From Luidia sarsii (taxonomy: Eukaryota > Echinodermata > Asteroidea > Paxillosida > Luidiidae), in contig OX465102.1 in the NCBI GenBank assembly GCA_949987565.1, positions 25,171,691 through 25,235,690 on the forward strand: a DNA stretch of 64,000 bases, written 5' to 3'. The position numbers were made by a program, and so were the translations under genes. The notes beneath the pieces were generated by a model, which was not told where the DNA came from, did no database searches, and saw only the letters and a program-made list of their open reading frames with translations. The stretch's first letter is position 1; each line of letters starts with the position of its first letter. This document shows positions 35,313-64,000 of this stretch, piece by piece.

Positions 35313-36299
35313 TATATTACTCCTGCCATTCTCACCGTGAAAACCTTCAAGTCTCATTTGACATCCCGAGCAACTTTGGGTTAAAATTAAGGCAGAACGA
35401 ACAACTGAGTCACCTTAGCATGAGCAGGGGGTGGTGGAATCTTTGCAAACCAATCAGTTGAGTCCACTGTTGTTGTTGGGTGATGTGATGTTGGGAGGAA
35501 GGAATTTGGAGAAACCAGCTCATTTGACCCCTGGGATTATATCAGTCAGTTGTAGGCTGTGAGGGTGGCGGCGGTGGGGGGTTATAGGTGCTGGGGAAGG
35601 TGGGAGGGTGCATGGTTACGCTAATCCCTGGGCTCCCTGCCAGGGCGGGGTCACTGGGCGTGGGTAGGGGGATGGATAGCGCTGGCACCGGTGGATTTTG
35701 GACGGTTCAAACTCATCGTCACGGCAGCGCGTGATGAGACTTTCGCCTGGTCTTAATTTAACACGTGTTGCGCCTGCATGCTAAGCGCCAGTGGTATATA
35801 AAAAGAACAGGCAAGGGCCTATAATTAGGTTCGTGTGCGTTCGCCAATCAGCTGACCTTATCAAGTTGGATGGCAGAGTCTAAGAAAAGCACGGTTTAAG
35901 AGAAATGTCGAGTCTCCAGGCGACTGGGCGGAGCACACAGTGCCCGAAACGTTGAGTAACCGGCTCTTCTCAGAGCCGCACTCATTCTCGGAACAGATGC
36001 CCTAAACTGCGTCACCGCCTCCGACTCGCGTGATTCCATCCGTGCAAACCTTCGGGTCTTATCGAGAGAAATGTCAACGCTTCCTCTGGCTCCCAAGTCG
36101 TCAACGCTAGTAACTTGACGGCGGGTTTGGCACTCTGACTGCCCCCACTGCCGACTACTACCGCGTGGCTGTAGAATGACCAAGTGCTGTCCGGATTTTT
36201 TTTTTTTTTACACCAAGCGAGGGAGCCCTTCGGCAATGACGACAACGCCTGTGCAAAACAGATGACCGCCAAATAAAAAGCCTCGTAAATGATTTCGAA

Positions 36300-36610
36300 T
36301 ATGATAAATTGTTTATTTACATTCTCTCATATGGGAAAATAGGCACAAAAGTGTTCATCCTTACCCCTTACAACTTCCCTATGTACATCACTAGGGGAAG
36401 CTGATAAATACATGTGCACAATCTGACTATAGGTGTTTCAATGCATCGTGCTATGTACAAAGTACGAACCTTCAAATCGGTGTTACTTTTTTTTTAAAGG
36501 CCACCTAAGACAGTCAGTAATTATTTAAACATTGGATCTCCTTGCACCACGGAAAGCCTTGTCTTCAAACTGGCAGTAAATATACCAAGAGTCAAACTCT
36601 CAGTATCTGC
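36300..36610. other. No gene seen
   Basis: AT-rich spacer between the diverged MITE piece and the GGGTT-type array; nothing supportable was found. Confidence 0.4.
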
Positions 36611-36619
36611 ATTCGCTTG

Positions 36620-37560
36620 CAGGGATGGGTTTGGTTGGGTTGGATTGAGCTGGGTTGGGTTGGGCTGTGATGGGTTTGGTTGGGTTGGGTTTGTGTGTAT
36701 TGAGATCGGTCGGGCTGGGATGGGTTGGGTTAGATTGTATTGTGCCAGGTTGAGTTGAATTGGGTTGGGTTAGGTTTGGTTGTATTGAGCTGGGTTGGGT
36801 TGGGCTTGTGTGGATTGAGATGGGTTGGACTGGGATGGGTTGGGTTAGATTGGATTGTGCCAGGTTGGGTTGGGTTGGGTTGGGTTGGCTGGACTGTTTG
36901 GTTGGATTGGGTTGGGATGGGTTTGGTTGAATTGAGTTGGGATGTGTTTGGTTGAATTGAGCTGGGTTGGGTTTGGTTGGGTTAGGCTGGGATGGGTTGG
37001 GTTGGCATGGGTTGGGTTAGATTGGGGTAGGCTGGATTAGGTTGGGCTGGACTGTTTTGGGTTGGGTTTGGATGGTTGGGGTAGGGTTGGATTGGGTCAG
37101 GTTGGGTTGGGTTGGGCTGGACAGTGTTTGGTTGGGTTGGGATGGGCTTGGTTGGATTGAGCTGAGCTGGGTTGGGTTGGGTTGGGCTGGACTGGGTTTG
37201 GTTGGATTGAGCTGAGCTTGGCTGGGTTGAGTTGGATTGGGTCAGGTTGGGTTGGGCTGGACTGTGTTTTGTTGGATTTGGTTAGGATGGGTTTGGTTGG
37301 ATTGAGCTGAGCTGGGCTGGGTTGGGTTGGATTGGGTCAGGTTGGGTTGGGTTGGGCTGGACTGTGTTTGGTTGGATTTGGTTGGGATGGGTTTGGTTGG
37401 ATTGAGCTGAGTTGGGCTGGGTTGGGTTAGATTGGGTCAGGTTGGGTTGGGCTGGACTGTGTTTGGTTGGATTTGGTTGGGATGGGTTTGGTTGGATTGA
37501 GCTGAGCTGGGCTGGGTTGGGTTGGATTGGGTTGGGTTGAGTTGGATTGGGTTGTGGTGC
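36620..37560. repeat. GGGTT-type tandem array with 95-100 bp higher-order unit
   Basis: Built from pentamers close to GGTTG/GGGTT. In the right half a longer unit recurs: the landmark ACTGTGTTT stands at 37261, 37361 and 37456, spacings of 100 and 95, which differ by one pentamer. Runs such as GGGTTGGGTTGGGTTGGG (36862-36890) meet the simple G-quadruplex pattern. Proline/asparagine/glutamine-rich minus-strand frames are artefacts. Confidence 0.85.
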
Positions 37561-38030
37561 TTGCATGCTTGGAGAAACTAGGTGTTTTGTCACGAGTTGT
37601 TCCTCTCCACCAAGGAGTGAATAGGTACCCATCAATATAGAGACTGCTTTTCTGTTTGGTAGACTCAACTCTCCTTGAGTCAAACATTATGTTACATCTA
37701 TGAGACTCAACTCTGAATCCGTGGAAGCATGGACTGCTGTACTTGAATCATGTGCGGCACATTATGGCTACCTATCAATATGGAATTCACTTAATAAGAA
37801 ACACATTAGTATTATTGCTTTGATCACATTGGAAATCAGTATTTCATATTCAGGAATGACAATGTTGTGAAGGCAAGAGGTCAAACACAAGGCACTTCAA
37901 ACGGCAGTATGAATATTCATTAAGGACAATCAAACAGAAAAAGGGCATTAAACATGGCCAATCAACAGGGATATTCAACAAGAGCATTCAGAGTTAATAT
38001 TCAATATAGATATTCAACACGGTTATTAAG
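37561..38030. other. No gene seen
   Basis: Ordinary-looking DNA between two tandem arrays. Scattered TATTCAnnA motifs near 37910-38030 look like degenerate outliers of the next array. Confidence 0.4.
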
Positions 38031-38034
38031 AATT

Positions 38035-38800
38035 GATATTTAGCAGGCTTCCTCAGGATGAATATTCAGCAGGCTTCCTCAGGATGAATATTCAGCAGGC
38101 TAACTCAGCATGAATATTCAGTGAGTATGCATACTCATCATGGATATTCAGAATGCTCACTCAGCATGAATATTCAGCAGGCTTACTCAGCATGAATATT
38201 CAGTGAGTATGCATACTCATCATGGATATTCAAAATGCACACTCAGCATGGATATTCAGCAGGCTTCCTCAGCATGAATAATCAGCGGGCTTACTCAGCA
38301 TGAATATTCAGTGAGTATGCATACTCATCATGGATATTCAGAATGCTCACTCAGCATGGATATTCAGCAGGCTTACTCAGCATGAATATTCAGTGAGTAT
38401 GCATACTCATCTCGGATATTCAGAATGCTCACTCAGCATGAATATTCAGCAGGCTTACTCAGCATGAATATTCAGTGAGTATGCATACTCATCATGGATA
38501 TTCAAAATGCACACTCAGCATGGATATTCAGCAGGCTTCCTCAGCATGAATAATAAGCGGGCTTACTCAGCATGAATATTCAGTGAGTATGCATACTCAT
38601 CTCGGATATTCAGAATGCTCACTCAGCATGAATATTCAGCAGGCTTACTCAGCATGAATATTCAGTGAGTATGCATACTCATCATGGATATTCAAAATGC
38701 ACACTCAGCATGGATATTCAGCAGGCTTCCTCAGCATGAATAATCAGCGGGCTTACTCAGGGTGAATATTCAGCAGGCTTTGACACTCGCTATGAATATT
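38035..38800. repeat. 26/30-bp minisatellite with 272-bp higher-order repeat
   Basis: Subunits of 26 bases (GAATATTCAGCAGGCTTACT then CAGCAT) alternate with a 30-base subunit containing the perfect palindrome GAGTATGCATACTC. Copies of the palindrome start at 38121, 38203, 38311, 38393, 38475, 38583 and 38665 (spacings 82, 108, 82, 82, 108, 82), so a 272-base unit (82+108+82) repeats. Confidence 0.9.
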
Positions 38801-40330
38801 CAACATGCTGCCGCTAACTCCATGCCCATGGCCAGAAAGTTCTCCCGGCCTGGCTTCTTAAGAGCCCAGACATGGATTTGCTGACCTACATTAGTCAGGG
38901 GGAAAGAACCCCGCACAAGCGGAGTGAAGCAAGCCCACATGGTCTTGACACTCAGAACTAAGCCAGCAGCCGCCATGACTCAATAGGGGGGGGGGGGGGT
39001 CCCAGATCTCACTGAATGCCTATGGCTATGGCTGTGCCTGCCTGGACCTCAATCACATGGACCTCTAACCCATAGACATATCCATAGCTGTAGCTGTAGT
39101 CATAGCCGCTGGAGCTGGCTCTAGAGGAGGCTAAAATCTGCATCTGGAATGGCCAGACCTGCACTCTACACTAAAATAAAAGATCTAATATGTGTCTCTA
39201 TTTCCTTCTAGACTACACTACTCTGTATCTTAATATCTTAATATTTCAGCTGGATAAGTATTCACAAGTGGAGAGGGAAGGAAAGCTAATGTGCAACTGG
39301 TCTATGGTTATTCCTGAGAAAGTGAAGAAGACATAAACCTAACATAACATAAACCGCACATAATTAGGATGTATTCTGGCTACGTTTTGAAATCGTGATT
39401 CGTAATCACCGACTGACTAACGCAAAGATGAATGAGCATGACTGGAAGTCTTGACAGTCTGGACAGTTTGCGGTGTACGTCATCTCTTTCGGGAAAGTGC
39501 TGAACCACCTCGCGCCGGCTGTTTTTCCAGTGCCCATGACCACTGTACGGAGATTTGTTAACAATGCGCCATTTTCAAAACTTGCTAAAACAATCGGGAA
39601 CAATACATATGTGAAATCTATCGATAAGGGAATACTGTGTGTACAAGTGAGCAATTGTTGCTGCTGATCTGGCGATTCATGTTGCAACTTTGTCATAATT
39701 CATATCGTTTTGTTCGAGGGTGAAAAGAGTCTTTGTTTAAAATTTGGACAATAGCGGTGCCCAGATTCGGAGAGCCTGTCACGTAGAACATGGACCCCAA
39801 ATCGGGTGTCCCTGGCGCGAAGTGGTTAAGTGCTTCAGCAATTTCCGGAACACATACATGTGTAAGGTGCTATCTGCAGTTAGAATCCTAAGGTCTCCTG
39901 ACAATAGGACAGGGAGCACAGTGCAGGAAACAGTGAGATACTAGCTCTTCTCAGAGCCGTATTCACTGTCAAAAAGTGGCAACTTACACGGTGTCTCCGC
40001 AAATGCTCCACATTGTGATTCCACCATGCAAACCATCAAGACTTACACGTCCCTAGAGGCAATGACCTTGACAAGATGGCATTCAGCCTTTGAGACAACA
40101 CTGATTAACACAATTCATCAAGATCCCTCAATTCCCTAAGACTGAGTTCATCACAATTTGAGGCTGCTAGCAATAGTCTCGCATCTCATCTGACTTGTTT
40201 TTCCTGCCAATGTAAATGCGATACTGAGGCCGCTTTGAAAACGGTGCGCCCTGAAAACAAGACCGTCGAAAAGTTAAAATTCTATTCGTAATTGTTCTGG
40301 TGGACGATGCGCACCAAATTGAGACACTTC
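38801..40330. other. No gene seen; MITE fragment
   Basis: A G run lies at 38988-38999. A diverged TTTGCGGTGACACC-family end lies near 39935-40012. The open frames around 39406-39696 have no recognisable motif. Confidence 0.4.
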
Positions 40331-40331
40331 T

Positions 40332-40460
40332 TAAAATTTAGTAGGCCTGACGTTTCGATCCTTTGAGAAAGGTCCTGCTAGGAACGAAACGTCAGCCCCA
40401 CTAAATTCTAAGATTTGCATTTTGGTAATTTAAGTCAGTAAGCAGTTTGCAACATTTTTG
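40332..40460. mobile_element. GACGTTTCG hairpin-family element, well preserved
   Basis: An inverted pair (GGCCTGACGTTTCGATCC ... GGAACGAAACGTCAGCCC) with AAATTTAGT and ACTAAATT at its outer edges. The 13-base sequence CAAATTGAGACAC stands at 40315-40327 and again at 40466-40478, as a target-site duplication would. Confidence 0.7.
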
Positions 40461-41129
40461 TATATCAAATTGAGACACAATAATTTTGCTGTCATTTCAT
40501 CCAATTGGTTATGGCAGTGATCACAGGCAGACAAATCATGATATGCACGTACATGTAGCAGCAACTCCGGGAGTCAAAAGGCAGAATGAGAATAATACTG
40601 TAAAAGTAAATACGCTGGAAGAATTGGTTATGAAATCCTGAGCTTCTATACAGAACAAAGTAATGAATTGAAAAGGATGGTTGATTCATGCATGAAACCT
40701 AGTGCCAGAAGAATGTCCAGGAATGTCGAAGTACAAAGTGAAGATAAATGTAAAAAAAAACAAAAAATGCACACCTCAAATATACCTTCAAAAGGTCAAT
40801 TACTTTGAAATACGACCCCAAAAACTCCCCAAAACTGAATCAATTCCCTACAATATACTGCCCCCTTCACAGGGAACATCTTTCTCGGAGCATTAATTTG
40901 CTAGATGGAATGCTGTGCCACCTTTGCTCTGCTGTCAGTCATATGCAAAGGCGGCTAATTTGCATGTTGGTCACATGACCCCTTGGAGCAAACCTCTGTC
41001 TGAAATAGCTTAATTTGTTTTCACGCAGACAATACGAATTCAGTGACATGCATTCTTATGCAAAAGCCATCTGCAGTACGTAAGGCACTTCGGACACTAA
41101 CATCGATCAATGTTAATGCAAAGTTGGAA

Positions 41130-41720
41130 AAACGAGGGTTTAAATCCCTTCCTAAAAAAGAGGGTTTAGATACCGTTTATGGTTTAAATCCATACTACGG
41201 AAAACTGAGGTCCAAATCCAATAATCCATATTATGGAAAACTGAGGTCCAAATCCTTAAGCCCTACTATGGAAAATGAAATGATCCATAATATGGAAAAC
41301 TGAGGTTCAAATCCTTAATCCCTACTATGGAAAAGGGAAGTTAATCCAATGATCCATATGATGGAAAACCAAGGTTTAAATCCTTAATCCCTACTGTGGA
41401 AAACGAAATGATCCATATTATGGAAAACTGGGGTTCAAATCCTTAATCCTTACTATGGAAAACAAAATGATCCACAGAATGGAAAACTGAGGTTTAAATC
41501 CTTATTCCCTACTATGGGAAACGGAGGTTCAAATCCATATGATGGAAAAATGAGGTTCAAACCTCTACTATGGGAAGTGGAAGTTCAAATCCTAATGGTG
41601 GGAAATAAAGATTTGCATCACACCACCAGGCAATGAAGATTCAAATCCTGGAAGTTCAAACGGAGGTTGGAAATCATTTGATGGAGAGTGAAGGATCCCA
41701 TTCCATCAGTGAGAAATGAA
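41130..41720. repeat. Diverged tandem repeat around TACTATGGAAAA
   Basis: Loosely repeated units of about 45-60 bases combining CCATATTATGGAAAACTGAG, GGTTCAAATCC and TTAATCCCTACTATGGAAAA. Units decay toward the right end. There is no coding evidence. Confidence 0.7.
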
Positions 41721-41851
41721 CCCCTTCAATGAATCTCTTCAAATGGAGGTTTGAATCCAATTGGTGGGGAATGTAAGTAGCAAATTATCCAAAGGCCTTC
41801 AGGTGAGAAACACCGTTGCAATACCTTTCTGGTGGTAAATGAGGGTTTTAA

Positions 41852-42217
41852 AGCCCCTACACAACATTGGTCAAGGTCAAAGAATAGCATCCATACGTTG
41901 TCTGATCCAACATATGCACGCAATAGCACACCTGTGAAAATTTCAGCTCAATCTGCCAACCGAGTCTCGAGAAAATCGTGAAAACCGCTTCATTTCTTTC
42001 GCGAAAATGCAGCATTCATTGCCGTACTGTTCCGAAAAATAGTTCAGATCTCAGTGAGACGTAATCTATTTCTTTTACTCTTTTCTCCCAAAATACAACA
42101 TTTTAGGCAGAAATATTTCAGTGAGAGGTTTCTACTACAATCATCTTTAAACTATAAGTTTCATGTAAATCTGTGAACATTTCTGTTTTTCGATCATACC
42201 AATGTTGTGTAGGGGCT
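41852..42217. mobile_element. MITE with 20-bp TIRs flanked by TTAA
   Basis: The left end AGCCCCTACACAACATTGGT and the right end ACCAATGTTGTGTAGGGGCT are perfect inverted repeats. TTAA stands directly outside both ends (41848-41851 and 42218-42221). The 366-base interior has no long open frame. TTAA target duplication is typical of piggyBac-type elements. A partial right end (GTGTAGGGGCTTTAA) recurs at 42382-42396. Confidence 0.8.
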
Positions 42218-42247
42218 TTAACAATATACATACATTGATAATTTCTT

Positions 42248-42314
42248 AAAATCTGGTCTGAATTTCAGTTTCTGATTGACGTTCCCGATGAGAGGGGAAC
42301 GTGCAGCTTAATTG
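42248..42314. repeat. Dispersed repeat shared with 33025-33091
   Basis: Second copy of the 66-base unit containing GATGAGAGGGGAACGTGCAG, about 30 bases after the TTAA-flanked MITE. Confidence 0.6.
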
Positions 42315-42765
42315 TGTTATTTCATGCATATGCTGGATTAGACAAAGTATGGACGCGTGCCTAAGACCTTTACCGATGGGTGTGTAGGGGCTTTAAACCT
42401 CTTATGAGAGATGACTCCCTCAGAGAGAAAGGAAGGTTCGAATCCAGCTGGGAAAGAAGATTTTGGTCTCTTCTATTAAAAAAACAAAAATTATGGAGGA
42501 CATCTTTTGGGTGGGAAGTGGAAGTGGGAAGTTTGAATCCATTCTGGTAGGGGGGGGATGAAGGAACTACCACCACTGCTTCTGTTCTTAGACAAAGGTT
42601 TGAAACCTTTGGCGAGATGGAGGAGGGGGAAGGGGGAGTTTCGAATCTCTTGGATGGGAAAATGTGAGTTCTTGCACATTCCGATCACAGCTGGAAAAAA
42701 AAGAAAGAGACTTGGATCTCTTTGGGGGGCTCTGGGAATTGGCTTCAGCAGAGACCTTTTGGCTT

Positions 42766-43446
42766 AGAATTGGCTTTAGCCTTTCTCCTTGTGGGCGATG
42801 TCCACGCGTATCCAGTTTGAATTGGCTTTAGCCTTTCTCCTGGTGGGCGATGTCCACCCGTATCCAGTTGGAATTGGCTTAAGCCTTTCTCCTGGTGGGC
42901 GATGTCCACGCGTATCCAGTTGGAATTGGCTTTAGCCTTTCTCCTGGTGGGCGATGTCCACGCGTATCCAGTTGGAATTGGCTTTAGCCTTTCTCCTGGT
43001 GGGCGATGTCCACCCATATCCAGTTGGAATTGGCTTAAGCCTTTCTCCTGGTGAGCGATGTCCACCCGTATCCAGTTGGAATTGGCTTTAGCCTTTCACC
43101 TGGTGGGCGATGTCCACGCGTATCCAGTTGGAATTGGCTTAAGCCTTTCTCCTGGTGGGCGATGTCCACCCGTATCCAGTTGGAATTGGCTTTAGCCTTT
43201 CTCCTGGTGGGCGATGTCCACGCGTATCCAGTTGGAATTGGCTTTAGCCTTTCTCCTGGTGGGCGATGTCCACCCATATCCAGTTGGAATTGGCTTAAGC
43301 CTTTCTCCTGGTGAGCGATGTCCACCCGTATCCAGTTGGAATTGGCTTTAGCCTTTCACCTGGTGGGCGATGTCCACGCGTATCCAGTTGGAATTGGCTT
43401 TAGCCTTTCTCCTGGTGGGCGATGTCCATGCGTATCCAGTTGGATT
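42766..43446. repeat. 52-bp satellite with 260-bp higher-order repeat, just 3' of the minus-strand gene
   Basis: About 13 copies of a 52-base unit (GGAATTGGCTTTAGCCTTTC, TCCTGGTGGGCGATGTCCAC, GCGTATCCAGTT). Variants repeat with a 260-base period: GGCTTAAGCC at 42876/43136 and 43032/43292, and GTGAGCGATG at 43051/43311. The array ends 25 bases from the stop codon of the minus-strand gene, so it lies in its 3' UTR or immediate flank. Confidence 0.9.
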
Positions 43447-43470
43447 GGTCCAAGTTTAAGAGTTTCAGGC

Positions 43471-62957
<19,487 letters not shown>

Positions 62958-63288
62958 CTGTTGTTTGGTGGGGGAACAATGTCACACTCAATGCACCACC
63001 ATGATCTTGTAGCTTATCGCACAGGCTATATCATGCCCAGCTAAGGGGCTTCAAGTTGGCAATGAACTTTTAAAAGTCTTGCACTCGCTTTGAAGCTATT
63101 GATCTCTCCCACCTCCCTCCCGTCCCTTTGATCCTCCCCACCCTTTTGTTTGTTTTCCCTTTGATCTCCCCTCCCTTGGTGTACATCTGCATCCCACTCC
63201 CTTCCCTTCCCTTTTGTCCTTCCTCTGTCATGTGTGTCAGGGCTTTCCTTCCCCTGACTGTCTGTGTATGTCCTTGTCACTTTGCCTT

Positions 63289-63390
63289 TGAGAAAGAACC
63301 CGCTAGGATCGAAACGTCACGCCCTCTAACTTTGGAGATTTACGTATTGCAGTCCATTTTTAGTCAGCGAGCAGTTTGCAACAGTTTTGG
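63289..63390. repeat. GACGTTTCG hairpin-family repeat
   Basis: Contains GCTAGGATCGAAACGTCACG and the family tail TTAGTCAGCGAGCAGTTTGC. Single arm, in the upstream intron of the minus-strand gene. Confidence 0.75.
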
Positions 63391-63924
63391 TATCAACTTC
63401 AGGTAGAAAATATTGTTACATGAGAGGGTGGCTAAATGATTTGTCCATAGATCTGTAAATGTTCATTGATGTGAATCGTTTTCATGGCTGTCATACATCC
63501 TCAACATTCACCCCGGGTACATTAGTGCGTTCCAATCGTGTCGTGTTGATCGTGTTCACGACCTGTATGTCCCAGTTCACGAGTGGGCCGCATTCCAATG
63601 CTACTCCCCAACACGCACGCGCACAGGTCTCATGCACATTGCGCAAGCACAAAGACCGAAGAGTTTGTTTACAAATAATTCGCGCAGCACCAGTGCAGCT
63701 AATGGAAACTATTTTTAGTCCTGACATGCGCGTGTAGAACAGCGTAGTAAATTCATGGTAAATTCACCTTTCCGCTCCTGGAGTCACTGCAGAAGTTGCC
63801 ACCGTATGTACAGTACTGTATTACATGTATCGTAATCTTATTCTAACCCATGCATGAATCGATATTGGTAAAACCTTGTTGCCCTTCGACTTCCAGACAC
63901 AAGTTGGTCCCAGTTTTTGGTCAA

Positions 63925-63965
63925 GTCGTGAACTGGAGGGAAGATTTCTGCCTCCAGTTCACGAC
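63925..63965. repeat. Perfect 15-bp inverted repeat
   Basis: GTCGTGAACTGGAGG at 63925-63939 and CCTCCAGTTCACGAC at 63951-63965, separated by 11 bases. Could be a hairpin or the loop region of a foldback element cut by the window end. Confidence 0.7.
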
Positions 63966-64000
63966 TGGTGACCACGAGTTACCAGATGATTGGAACGCCT

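Noticed and set aside
36620..37560. Interstitial telomere
   Set aside because: The units are GGTTG/GGGTT pentamers, not TTAGGG hexamers, and show a 95-100 bp longer period.
42745..43325. Repeat-protein frames on both strands
   Set aside because: The 52-bp unit lacks stops in all minus frames, so rotation through frames stays open. This is a satellite, not a gene.

Overview
The window is nuclear DNA of an animal. It has split genes with GT..AG introns, CpG-rich sequence around one promoter, many tRNA-derived SINEs, palindromic MITE-like elements and tandem satellites. No bacterial features (operons, ribosome binding sites, CRISPR) were seen. The FGF type, the frequent TACATG palindromes and the repeat density suggest a marine invertebrate deuterostome, perhaps an echinoderm. 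That assignment is an inference, not something the sequence proves.

Layout. 1-11544: repeats plus, at its right end, a minus-strand first coding exon (11796-11545) of an apparent mitochondrial protein whose later exons I cannot find. 11797-16500: intergenic, with a 240-bp palindromic MITE, becoming CpG-rich. 16500-25519: a complete plus-strand fibroblast growth factor gene in three coding exons (17087-17600, 23452-23555, 25283-25519), 284 residues, closest by motif to the FGF9/16/20 group. 25520-43470: its 3' flank, then intergenic DNA with SINEs, MITEs and four tandem arrays. 43471-62957: seven exons of a minus-strand gene whose 5' part lies beyond the window. All junction phases agree (811 residues in view). 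The protein is mostly low-complexity and I do not recognise it. 62958-64000: the upstream intron of that gene.

The most striking feature is that the minus-strand gene is built among tandem arrays. Five of its six introns visible here, and the DNA just after its stop codon, each hold their own minisatellite with units of 6, 9, 13, 17, 30, 32, 40 or 52 bp. Two arrays end within about 10-20 bases of a splice donor. A 200-N gap (51842-52041) sits inside the 9-bp array and is flanked by two near-identical copies of the same unique sequence, so that stretch is probably mis-assembled.

The three genes are not obviously linked in function. Most long open frames in the window are products of stop-free tandem repeats and were not annotated as genes.
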